From positions 1-64,000 of the forward strand of contig JBELML010000010.1 in assembly GCA_042095835.1 (NCBI GenBank): 64,000 nt of DNA. Direction: 5' to 3'. Origin of the DNA: DATFKA01 sp042095835. Its GTDB lineage: Bacteria > Bacteroidota > Bacteroidia > Chitinophagales > Saprospiraceae. The translations under genes and the position numbers were made by a program. The notes beneath the pieces were generated by a model, which ran no database searches, was not told where the DNA came from, and was given only the letters and a program-made list of their open reading frames with translations. Of the stretch, positions 43,624 through 53,800 are shown piece by piece; positions within the stretch are counted from its first letter, which is position 1, and each line of letters starts with the position of its first letter.

Positions 43624-44664
43624 TTACAGCTGCTTAATTAAAGGTAGTCGTACCATAAAGCGGTCTCCATCGAGTAGCTCCATCTCCTGATCACTCAACA
43701 ATCGATAACGAGCAGCCAGGTTTTTCAAGCCTGTTCCCAGGCTTTTCTCCCTGACCAGTTTAGGTCTTTTGATATGCTCGACTTTGATACCATCCTCTCC
43801 AATATACAGGTCTACTACCAGTGGATCAGCGGGTAGCCCCTGATTATGCTTGACTACATTTTCTACCAAAACCTGTAAGGCAGCAGTAGGGATGAGATAT
43901 GATCTTAAATCACCGACTTGATTATCTAGCCGGAATTGATAGCTCTCTCCAAAACGCGTTTCTATTAGGAAAATATAATCCTTAATGAAGGACCACTCCT
44001 CCTGAAGCGAAACTACATTATCCTCAAGGTTAGCTGCCAGATAGCGATACAAACCGGCTAGCTTTTGGACATATTCCTTAGCCAAGGCTTGATCTCGATC
44101 AATAAGATCATCCAAGGTATTGAGGTTATTAAATAAAAAATGGGGATCGATTTGCGATTGCAGGGCGTTGAGCTGGGCTTCGGTTTTTTCGGCTCTCAAT
44201 TGCATAATCTCTTGATTATTCACGATCCAATCTCTAGAAAAGCGATAAGCAAAAGACATAGCCAAAGCAGAAAGCAAGGAATTCGGAAAACCAATCGCTA
44301 GGTTATCTCTACTCCACCATTGATTTGCGAAACCATCAATAAACCCTCCTGAACCAAGAGATAGTGTGGTCACTAGCATAATTCTTAAAACTTCAACCAG
44401 GAGCAATGCTAAAACAACTACTCCTATGTAGCGCAGCCACGCACCATCTCTCAGGTAACGTGGTATCCACCACAAAGCGTTGGCATAAAAGAAAACAGGC
44501 ATCAGCAAAGCGGAAATGGGAGAAATATGCTCTAGGTGCTGCTTCCCATCCACCCAACTTGCTCCCCAATTGACATTGATCGTACTATAAAAGAAAAGCC
44601 AGGTCATCAAATGGATGATCCCTTCCCGATAGCGAAAGATGGCGGCACTCAGTTTATTGAACAT
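43624..44664 (-). CDS. LytS-type sensor histidine kinase
   Basis: The 346-residue protein has about four transmembrane segments in residues 15-160. The His_kinase domain of the LytS/YehU type carries IDPHFLFNNLNTL (phospho-accepting His) and an ATPase part with ENVVKHN and GTGLKNLAARY. It has no extracytoplasmic sensor domain, so the signal is probably read in the membrane. It is transcribed with the LytTR regulator and divergently from the ABC ATPase gene 150 bp away. Confidence 0.92.
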   Translation of the reverse strand: MFNKLSAAIFRYREGIIHLMTWLFFYSTINVNWGASWVDGKQHLEHISPISALLMPVFFYANALWWIPRYLRDGAWLRYIGVVVLALLLVEVLRIMLVTTLSLGSGGFIDGFANQWWSRDNLAIGFPNSLLSALAMSFAYRFSRDWIVNNQEIMQLRAEKTEAQLNALQSQIDPHFLFNNLNTLDDLIDRDQALAKEYVQKLAGLYRYLAANLEDNVVSLQEEWSFIKDYIFLIETRFGESYQFRLDNQVGDLRSYLIPTAALQVLVENVVKHNQGLPADPLVVDLYIGEDGIKVEHIKRPKLVREKSLGTGLKNLAARYRLLSDQEMELLDGDRFMVRLPLIKQL

Positions 44665-44816
44665 AATTAGGATGAATAAAACGCTCCTGTAAAATTATAA
44701 AACAAAAAAGACAAGTCCTGCCAACTCACCGGCACTTCACCCCAGTTCACCTGATTTTGCTTCCAATCCCATTCTGTATTGCATACTTTGTACACGAATC
44801 TACCATAATGCTAAAT

Positions 44817-45683
44817 ATGCTTCACATCCAGAATCTCAATAAAACTTATCCAAACGGCGTCAAAGCTTTAAACAACCTCTCCTTGACTTTAGCCAAAGGC
44901 ATGTTTGGTCTTTTGGGGCCAAATGGCGCGGGAAAATCAAGTCTAATGCGTACTATCGCCACCCTCCAAACACCAGATAGTGGTCTACTTTCTTTTAATG
45001 GCATAGACTTGCTAAAAAACCCCATGGAACTCCGCAAAACTCTTGGTTATTTGCCCCAATCTTTTGGCGTCTACCCGAGGGTTTCTGGAGAACGCCTGCT
45101 GCATTATTTTGCTCAACTTAAAGGAATTGCCTCCAAGAAAGACCGCAATAAGATGGTGCAATATGTGTTGGAACTTACCAATCTTTATGATGCCCGCAAG
45201 AAAGCGGTCAGTGGCTATTCAGGTGGTATGCGCCAGCGCTTTGGCATTGCCCAATTATTGCTCAACCAACCGCAACTAATCATCGTAGATGAACCTACAG
45301 CCGGATTAGATCCTGCCGAGCGCAACCGCTTCTTGAACGTCCTGCGCGAAGTCGGCACCGATCATACGGTGATCTTCTCGACCCACATCGTAGAAGATGT
45401 CAAAGAACTTTGTACAGACATGGCCATCATGCACCAAGGTCAAGTCATCCAGCATACCACTCCTCAACAAGCTTTGCAAGAATTGGAGCAGAAAATTTGG
45501 GTAGCGGATATAGAGAAACCAGCACTAGCTCAATATCAAACCCAATATCAAGTCCTTTCTAATAGCTTCAACCCAGATCACTCTATTCAATTGCGGGTAT
45601 TCAGCGAGGTATGCCCAGGCCCTCATTTTAATCCTTCTATTCCTCACCTGGAGGATGTCTACTTTATCGCCCTTGCTCAATAA
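44817..45683 (+). CDS. ABC transporter ATP-binding protein
   Basis: The 288-residue ATPase from ATG 44817 has Walker A LLGPNGAGKSSLM, a Q-loop LGYLPQSFGVYP, signature SGYSGGMRQRFGIAQ and Walker B LIIVDEPTAGLDP with the STHIVED switch. The C-terminal part is the short regulatory domain of ABC-2 export ATPases. ATG 44808 is an alternative start. It is followed by the permease-peptidase fusion after 28 bp. Confidence 0.94.
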   Translation: MLHIQNLNKTYPNGVKALNNLSLTLAKGMFGLLGPNGAGKSSLMRTIATLQTPDSGLLSFNGIDLLKNPMELRKTLGYLPQSFGVYPRVSGERLLHYFAQLKGIASKKDRNKMVQYVLELTNLYDARKKAVSGYSGGMRQRFGIAQLLLNQPQLIIVDEPTAGLDPAERNRFLNVLREVGTDHTVIFSTHIVEDVKELCTDMAIMHQGQVIQHTTPQQALQELEQKIWVADIEKPALAQYQTQYQVLSNSFNPDHSIQLRVFSEVCPGPHFNPSIPHLEDVYFIALAQ

Positions 45684-45711
45684 TTTATTCGCCATTTATT
45701 AAACCTTTGCT

Positions 45712-48700
45712 ATGTTCTGGTCTATCTTTAAATACGAAGTTAAACATTGGTTGAGGCAGCCGGCAACCTACCTTTATTATATCGTCTTTGCCGCTATTGC
45801 TTGGTTCCTTTTTGTAGGTTCCGCAGGGTATTTTGATGGGCCTTCTACTGCGAGTGGACCTCAAAAGCTTTTGAATAGTCCCTTGGGTATTCACTCTTTC
45901 TTCCAGTATTTTGGGAAGTTTATTTTGTTCCTATTGCCAGCGATACTAGGACAAGGCTTGTACCGTGACTTCAGTAGTAATACTTATCAGCTCATGTACA
46001 GTTATCCCATTTCAAAGCCAGCCTATTGGTGGGCCAAATTATCTAGCGGTTTAGTTGTGGTATTGCTGATCTCTACGGCCCTTGGAGTAGGTCTCCTCCT
46101 GGGAGAATATACACCTGGTTTGGACAGGGCTCGAATGGGGCCATTTCAAGCTATGGCTTATCTTAGAGCATATCTGGTACATCTTTGGCCGAACTTATTG
46201 AGCTACGGCCTTTTGGTATTTTTGATAGTGGCCTTAAGTAGAAATATCTACGCCGGTTTTTTAAGCATTTTAGGTCTTTACATCTTACAACTAATCAGCC
46301 AAAATGCCTTTGCTAATCAAGCTTACTATATCGGTCTATTCGATCCTTATGGACAAAATACGGTGGCCTATCTCACTCGCTTTTGGACTTTGGAGGAGCA
46401 AAATACCAAGCATTTCCCCATTCAAGGTATCTTACTCAACAATAGACTACTCTTTTTTGGTGCGAGTTTATGTTTGATGATATGGGCCTATCGAAAGTTT
46501 CAACTACACACACAATCCCCACTATTTCGGACTAAACGTCTCCACCTGAGCTTTGGTAAAAAAGCAAACCCAAAAAGAATAAACACTGCTTTTACTCCTC
46601 AAGTAAGCATCAGTTTTAGTAGCTGGCAAAACTTAATCCGCAGTTGGCAGTTGGGTGTTTTCCACTTAGGAACCATTCTTAGCAGTTGGATATTCCAAAG
46701 TTTGGTAGGTCTAGGACTCTTGGCTATGGTCTTTGCTTTGGGTAGAGTCACCAACACAGGGGAGATGACCGTATTGCCTCTTACCAGGATCATGCTGACG
46801 GTACCAGCCACTTTTTTCAACCTCATCATCATGATTTTGACCTTTATCTATACTGGGATGCTGGTACATAAAGACCGTAGCAACCAGATGGACCAGTTAG
46901 TCGATAGTACGGCAGTACCGAATAGTGTTTTATTTGGTGCGCCCTTTTTTGCTATTCTTCAAATGCAAATCATCCTGCTATTCACTATGATGATTGCTGG
47001 AGTGAGCTTGCAGATATATAATGGATATTATCATTTCGAATGGGGTCTTTACTTCTACCACTTATTTGGGATTTATTTGATCAGTTTGGTGATTTGGGCC
47101 TTGTTATCCTTTTTCATCCATAATATCTTGCCCAATCCTTATTTGGGTATCTTCCTTCTATTCCTGATGTGGATAGGCTTTGCTAATCTTCCTCAACTCG
47201 GCATAGATACTAAAGTACTGGCCTTTAACTCCCCAGAGACACTGCGCTACTCTGATATCAATGGTTTTGGTCATGGTCATCGCAGCTACTGGAGGCTCGA
47301 ATGGTATTGGTTGACGCTAGCTTTGCTACTAGCATTATTTAGTAATCTTCTTTGGAGAAGGGGTGTAGTCAATCGACTAGTAGAACGGGCCAAACAAATA
47401 AGGGTTCGTTGGAATCGGATGACAAGTGTCCTTGTCTTAGCCTTAACATTACTCGTTATAGGCCAGGGATTTAGCTTACTTACAGAAGAAGCGAAAGCGA
47501 TCTCCAGAGACATAGAAAATCAGCTTTTTAAAGATTTTGAGCAGGCGTTTGCCAAATACAGCGGCACCCAACAAGCTCAAATCAAAGCGATAGACTTACA
47601 CATCGATTTATTCCCTGAAGAAAACAACTTCCGCGCTAATGGCAGCTATCTCCTACATAATGAAAGTGATCAATACATCGATACCATCCTCGTCAAGGCG
47701 GGATTTGGAGAGCGTAGTACCTTTGACTTTGATCGTGCATTCCAGATGATTGACCAAGATACTTTTGTACAATTCTTTGTCTTTCAACTAGACCATAAAC
47801 TAGCGCCTGGTGATTCCCTACAAATGAATTTCTCTATTCGAAATCAAGCCAACACCCTTTTTGAACGCCGATCAAATATTCTAAAAAATGGCACCTTTCT
47901 GCAAAGTGATATCTTTCCGCGTTTAGGATATTTCTTAGAAGAATACACTTTAGCGCCTACTGATACGAGCGCGCATCAAACCAATATGCAGTATCCTTTT
48001 GCGGACCGTATAGACTTTTCGGCTACAGTAAGCACCTCCGCAGATCAAATCGCCATTGCACCTGGATACTTACAAAAGCAATGGGAAATAGATGGTAGAA
48101 ATTATTTCCAATACAAAATGGATCATCCCATCAAGTTTTTATTTAGTATCAACTCTGGTCGATTTAAGGTAAAAGAAGAATCTTATAAAGGTACTAACCT
48201 CAAAGTTTTCTATCATCCGCAGCACTCCTATAATCTCGAAAAGATGATGGGAGGTCTAAAAGGAGCCTTGGATTATAACAGCGAATTTTTCAGCCCTTAT
48301 CAACATCGAGAAGCACGTATTATTGCATTTCCGGAACCAGAAGGCACTTTTGCTACCACCTCGGCCAATAGTATCCCTACTTCTGAAATCCGTTTTATAG
48401 CCAATACCGATATAGAGGACGAGCAAATTGATATTGCCTTTTACGTATCTGCTCATGAATTGACCCATCAGTGGTGGGGCAACCAAGTGCTACCGGCCGA
48501 TGCTCATGGAAGTGCCTTTCTGGTCGAAAGCATCACCGAATACATCAGCCTCAAAGTTTACGAACGCCAATACGGTTTTGAGAAAGCCATGCAATTCCTC
48601 AGAGCACAGCACGGTCGCTACCTTCGCGGGCGAAATCGAGAGCGAGACCAAGAATATCCATTACTGAACCTTAGGCAGCAGCAGCAATATCTTTCTTATG

Positions 48701-49218
48701 GTAAAGGAGCTATGGTATTATGGTCCCTGAGTCAGCAGATGGGAGAAGCAGATTTTAATGCCGTTTTAAAAACATTTTTAGAAAAATATCAATTCAAAGC
48801 TGCTCCTTATCCAACTTCGGTTGATTTTCTTCAGCATTTACTTTCCGCTGCCCCTGAGCGAATGCACCAAATCATAAAAGATCAAATAACGGATGTACAG
48901 ATTTTCAATAATCGAATCGTCGAAGCCAAGCCGACAAAACTTTCGACCAAGCAATACCAAGTGCAAATTGAGTGTACACTGGAAAAATTCAGAAGCAGTC
49001 TAGAAAACAGGCTTCCATTCGATCAGGCCATTGAAATAGGGTTCTACGACCAGCAAAATCAATTGCAAAGCATCCAAAGATGGAAGCCCGATCTTGAGCA
49101 AAAAAGCAAGACCTTCAGCCTGGATTTCCAAGCATCTAGAGTGGTAATTGACCCCAGGATGCTACTCATCGACCTAGATTTAGATGACAACGAAATTTCA
49201 TTGGCGTGGAGAGATTAA
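45712..49218 (+). CDS. ABC-2 permease fused to M1 aminopeptidase
   Basis: The 1168-residue protein has about twelve hydrophobic segments in two ABC-2-type blocks (roughly residues 15-275 and 310-600). These are followed by a large M1 (gluzincin) peptidase domain with the zinc motif HELTH at residues 915-919, WWGN after it and Glu939 in FLVESITEYI. The peptidase probably faces outside the inner membrane. The fused arrangement is known in Bacteroidota, usually next to this ATPase. It may export or process a peptide, with the LytS/LytTR pair as regulator; that link is inferred from position. Confidence 0.9.
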   Translation: MFWSIFKYEVKHWLRQPATYLYYIVFAAIAWFLFVGSAGYFDGPSTASGPQKLLNSPLGIHSFFQYFGKFILFLLPAILGQGLYRDFSSNTYQLMYSYPISKPAYWWAKLSSGLVVVLLISTALGVGLLLGEYTPGLDRARMGPFQAMAYLRAYLVHLWPNLLSYGLLVFLIVALSRNIYAGFLSILGLYILQLISQNAFANQAYYIGLFDPYGQNTVAYLTRFWTLEEQNTKHFPIQGILLNNRLLFFGASLCLMIWAYRKFQLHTQSPLFRTKRLHLSFGKKANPKRINTAFTPQVSISFSSWQNLIRSWQLGVFHLGTILSSWIFQSLVGLGLLAMVFALGRVTNTGEMTVLPLTRIMLTVPATFFNLIIMILTFIYTGMLVHKDRSNQMDQLVDSTAVPNSVLFGAPFFAILQMQIILLFTMMIAGVSLQIYNGYYHFEWGLYFYHLFGIYLISLVIWALLSFFIHNILPNPYLGIFLLFLMWIGFANLPQLGIDTKVLAFNSPETLRYSDINGFGHGHRSYWRLEWYWLTLALLLALFSNLLWRRGVVNRLVERAKQIRVRWNRMTSVLVLALTLLVIGQGFSLLTEEAKAISRDIENQLFKDFEQAFAKYSGTQQAQIKAIDLHIDLFPEENNFRANGSYLLHNESDQYIDTILVKAGFGERSTFDFDRAFQMIDQDTFVQFFVFQLDHKLAPGDSLQMNFSIRNQANTLFERRSNILKNGTFLQSDIFPRLGYFLEEYTLAPTDTSAHQTNMQYPFADRIDFSATVSTSADQIAIAPGYLQKQWEIDGRNYFQYKMDHPIKFLFSINSGRFKVKEESYKGTNLKVFYHPQHSYNLEKMMGGLKGALDYNSEFFSPYQHREARIIAFPEPEGTFATTSANSIPTSEIRFIANTDIEDEQIDIAFYVSAHELTHQWWGNQVLPADAHGSAFLVESITEYISLKVYERQYGFEKAMQFLRAQHGRYLRGRNRERDQEYPLLNLRQQQQYLSYGKGAMVLWSLSQQMGEADFNAVLKTFLEKYQFKAAPYPTSVDFLQHLLSAAPERMHQIIKDQITDVQIFNNRIVEAKPTKLSTKQYQVQIECTLEKFRSSLENRLPFDQAIEIGFYDQQNQLQSIQRWKPDLEQKSKTFSLDFQASRVVIDPRMLLIDLDLDDNEISLAWRD

Positions 49219-49831
49219 TATGCCCATTCAGACCTTATTTAGCCCGATTCGGACTTTTCTTAACATATTTTTTCAAGCTCTGTTAAAATAAATTTAAAAA
49301 ATAACCATTCATATAGTGGTCTTACTTTGTGGGGTAGAAAATTGAGAATAGAAGTAATTCAATTATTTCATACAATCTACTACCTTTGGTGCGCATTTAT
49401 AAAAACGAGTCTCCTTCACCAAAGGAGTGCTGTTGTTAAGATGTAATTTCTTTTAAAAGTCCAGCGGTTGATCCCAATAATGAAGTAGATCTTATTGATA
49501 TCAGCCGAAATAAGTGGATTTTCTAAAGAACCAATATGTTAGAAGCTATAAATTATAAAAAAAAATATATTTTCGCAGAATTGGCGAGAGAGGCTATTTA
49601 ACTGGGAATTATGCACACAGCATTGATCTGTAGTACTTGGTTGATTGAATAATAACAAATCATATCTCCAAATCATAGGGCTTGCCCTACCCTCCTACTT
49701 AGATACGTCCTATCTCCTGTTCTGGTTCAGTATTGAATGAAGATAAATTATCGATTGAGGTGGTAGATCTCTATTCATTACTTAATTGAGTAGTAAAATT
49801 TTAACTTTTGGATATCTCAAAAACTTATCAG

Positions 49832-50794
49832 ATGTCTGGATTACGTCTAATTGCAATCCTATGTCTTGTTGGCACCGCTAACGGACTTTTTGCTCAGCAA
49901 CTTTCCTTATTCACGCAGTACCGCGAAAACGCAACCATTATTAATCCAGCCGCAGTCGAGTCCGACTTCCTCGTTTTTGGCAATAATCTCACCTTTGGAG
50001 CTTCCTACCGACAGCAGTGGGTGGGCCTCGAAGGCGCTCCGACTACTCAGGTGGTCCGAGGGAGCTATATTGCCAGTGGAATGAGTGGCGTAGCCTTGAT
50101 GGCTGGTGGCCATATCATCAATGATGTGACTGGCCCTACTGGATTTACAGGCTTTTATGGTCGTATCGCAGGTATACTTAGTGGCGACCCTGAATACGGC
50201 GGCCTCGTAGTTGGCCTAAGTGCAGGTTATGTTCAATACCGTGTGAACGGTTCCGAACTAGTCTTCCGAGATGGTGTGGATAATATCGGTGGTGTAGATC
50301 AATCTCAAATGTATCCCGATTTGGGGGTTGGTTTGTATTATTACCAAGCCGTGGGTGGCGGTCGCTACAGTAGTGACTTCATTTATGGTGGGCTTTCCGT
50401 ACCTCAACTTTTTGGCTTAGACCTGACTTTTCAAAATGATGCAGGAGAGTTTATTACCACAAGGGTGCAGCATATCTATGCCACCGCTGGTTACATCAAA
50501 ACCTTCGATAACGAAAGCTTTATCGAGCCGTCGATCTGGGTGAAAAGTGTAGAAAACGCCGACATCAATGTCGATGTTAATCTTCGATACCAATTACCCT
50601 CTACCCTTTGGATAGGTGCTGGTTATTCTACCGCACAAACAATCCATTTGGAGACAGGTTTGGTGCTGAATGAGAACGTAGGACTAGACAACATGATCAG
50701 GATTGGTTATGGCTATGATTATTCCTTCACCTCTTTTGGTCCGACTGCTGGGAATACCCACGAAATCAACGTCACCTTTTCTTTTGACCGATAA
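49832..50794 (+). CDS. PorP/SprF-family T9SS outer membrane protein (second copy)
   Basis: From ATG 49832 the 320-residue product has a signal peptide (LIAILCLVGTANGLFAQ) and the PorP opening QLSLFTQYRENATIINPAAV, then SYRQQWVGLEGAP. It ends with a barrel strand (HEINVTFSFDR). A TTG at 49808 is in frame but is less likely as it precedes the signal peptide by eight residues. It lies immediately upstream of the 1891-residue adhesin gene, the arrangement in which SprF handles secretion of SprB. The 613-bp gap before it is AT-rich with no recognised feature. Confidence 0.9.
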   Translation: MSGLRLIAILCLVGTANGLFAQQLSLFTQYRENATIINPAAVESDFLVFGNNLTFGASYRQQWVGLEGAPTTQVVRGSYIASGMSGVALMAGGHIINDVTGPTGFTGFYGRIAGILSGDPEYGGLVVGLSAGYVQYRVNGSELVFRDGVDNIGGVDQSQMYPDLGVGLYYYQAVGGGRYSSDFIYGGLSVPQLFGLDLTFQNDAGEFITTRVQHIYATAGYIKTFDNESFIEPSIWVKSVENADINVDVNLRYQLPSTLWIGAGYSTAQTIHLETGLVLNENVGLDNMIRIGYGYDYSFTSFGPTAGNTHEINVTFSFDR

Positions 50795-50876
50795 ACAAAT
50801 GCTTGATATCTGTAGAAGCACAGCCTAGTGATTGCACTTGTTTTGTGCCCTCTTCTATTAAAAATTAATTCAACTC

Positions 50877-53800
50877 ATGAGATTGATAAAAAATATAGCA
50901 CTGTTCGTCACCCTCTTGGTATCCCTACCACTAAGTGTATGGTCGCAAGGAGGTGGTCCTACTTTTTCATTTACCTCTGAAACGCCATGTACGGGTGATG
51001 ACTTCTGCCTCGATGTGACAGTAGAGGATTTCACTGATATCTTGGCGATTAAGTTTCCAGTCACCTGGGATACTTCTGTAGTCGAGTTTCAATCTATCAC
51101 CAATTTTGGTCTCCCAGGTATGAACCTAGCGGATTTCGATCTTTCTACGGTCAATGAGGGACTGATTCGAGTCAATTGGCAATTCGATGATTGTGAAGTG
51201 GCGACTCAGGGTTCAACTATTCAGGATGATGTCATCATCTTCACCCTTTGTTTCCGAGCTATCGGCGATTATGGGGCCGTTACTAATGTGAGCATTCTCA
51301 ACCAAGACACGGTACTACTTGGCGATCCTGATCCCGTAAATATTCAGCGTTTTGGTATCGATTGTTCGATTGATATTCAAATCAACAGTGTCAACCCTGG
51401 TGTTGTCTCTACCTGTGTAATTCCGGTAGAACTTTATGCTACGAGTACTCTTGGTAATACCGGCGAACTCGTATCTATCGATGTAAAATCCAGAGGATTC
51501 ACAGACCTCAATGCTTTACAATTCACCATGGTCTGGGATTCAAGTATTTTGATGTTGGAGGAAGTCATTCCACTAGAGGCACTGATCAACCTCAATGTCA
51601 ACAACTTTGGTACTCCGGTCAATAACATCAATGTTCCAAGAGGTAATTTGACTTTTACCTGGAACTATATTGACCCTACCGGAAATGACTTGGGTGCCAC
51701 CTTAGTCAACGATGAAAGTGTATTCACACTAAACTTCCGAATCATAGGAGATTGTGAAACTTCTAGCGCTGTGGGTATTGATCTAAGCGAAGATGCCCTC
51801 ACGCCCTTGGAAGCTATTAGCTCCCGTGAAGAAAATGGGCAAGTCATCAATGATAATATTCCTTTAATAACCACCGACGGAGAAGTAGCCACAGGAGCCT
51901 GTACCCCTGATGGTTTGATTTTGTTTACCGATTGTGGAGCACCTACTGGCCTAGACTCTATCGTATGTGTTACGGTATCAGCTGGAGCCATCAACGATTT
52001 GACAGATATCCGCTACCTCATGGAGTGGAATCCCAATATACTAGAGTATCAAAACATCAATATCCTGACCAACTCCATGCAAGGACTCAATCAGGGAAGT
52101 TTTGATGCCGCCAATGCCAGCAATGGTCTTTTAGAATTAGATTGGTCTTCTCTCAGTTCATTATTTAATGCCAGCTTTGTAGAAGGCGAGCAACTCTACG
52201 AGGTATGTTTTAAAGTCGTCGGACTTGGAGGAAATAGCCCGGTAAGGATTGATCCGACAGCTCCCGCAGCCAGAGTTCGTAGAGAAGGCTCCTTCATTCC
52301 AGTAGGTTTATTCCCGAACAATTGCGAGGTAGAAGTCAACCAACCAGCGGGAGTTACACTCAACCTTTCAGACGCGCAAGCACCACAAGGCGATACCATG
52401 TGCGTAGACATCACCGCTGCGAACTTCAACGAATTGGTCAATCTCCAATTTTCCCTTAGCTGGGAAACGACACATGCTATATATGCTGGCATTAGAAATA
52501 TCAATCCTTTACTAGCAGATAGTATCACCATAGATACAGGAGGTATTGGTTCTGGTAGTTTCACCTTCTTGTGGAATAATACCAACGGCGTTACCTTAAA
52601 TAGCGATGAGGTCCTCTTCTCCCTTTGTTTGGCGGCAATAGGTCCCTCACCGGGGGAGCTGTCCCAAAATAATAACTGTCAGGAGCTACAAGTTGTACCA
52701 TTTCCATTAGTTGGGCAAGCAAAAAGTCTTGCTTCTCTAGATAATGATATTGGCCTAACGGGGGTCAATGGCGAAATTTGTATCCTGAACCCAGAAGGAT
52801 TCTTTCTGGTTGTAGAAAACGAAGAAGGTTTTGTCAACTTTGGTACTTGTATTGATTTCAAAGTTGCGGAGTTTGATAGTATCACCTCTGCTCAGTTTTC
52901 TCTCAACTGGGATGCTACCGATTTAAGCTTTGATAGTATCGTTTTACGAGATTTTCCAGGTTTGGAGATCGGTACCAACTTAGACACCTCAGCAGTCCGT
53001 ACCGGATTGATTAGATTCGATTGGACAGACCTACAATCTCAGACAGTAGCCGATAGTACGGTCTTATTTGAGGTCTGTTATACCCTAATTGGACCTGTGA
53101 ACACCTGTACAGACATCGAGATCAATAGTGATCCGAATCCCTCTGTTACGACCATCAATGGCGCAGGTAGTGTATTTCCACTTGGAGGAGGGGTTTGCAT
53201 CAAAGATACCCTGATTATAGTTGATTCGATCATCACGGCAGTTACCTGTCCAGATGCTATCGATGGCACCATAGAAGTAAGCGTAACAGGAGCAACCGGA
53301 GAACCTGTCTTTTATAACTGGGTCTCCTTGGAATCCGAAAACGTACCGGTGCAATCTGGCCCTAAGGCAGTCAACCTACCTGTTGGTCGGGTAGCGGTTA
53401 CGGCATTTACGCTAACGAATCCACCGTTAGTTACAAGAGATACTTTTTCGATTCCGCTTACTACTGTTTTACCGGAAGCTAATGCAGGAGATGATGTGGA
53501 CTTTAATTGTGTAACGGATGCTGCACGTTTAGAAGGTAGCGGATCAACTGGAGATATTTATGATTATCGTTGGACTGCGCTTAGTGGTACGATCGCTAGT
53601 GGCACGGACAACGCTATTGTATTAGTTAGCTCTCCAGGAACTTATGTATTTAGCGTGATCAACTCTGAATCACTTTGTTCTGCACGAGACACCATGATTG
53701 TACGTAGTCCTGTGATCCCTTCAGTCAACGCTGGACAAGATGTATTCCTAACCTGTGCTGATTCCTCAAAAGTGTTGGATGGAACATTGTCTTCTCCAAC

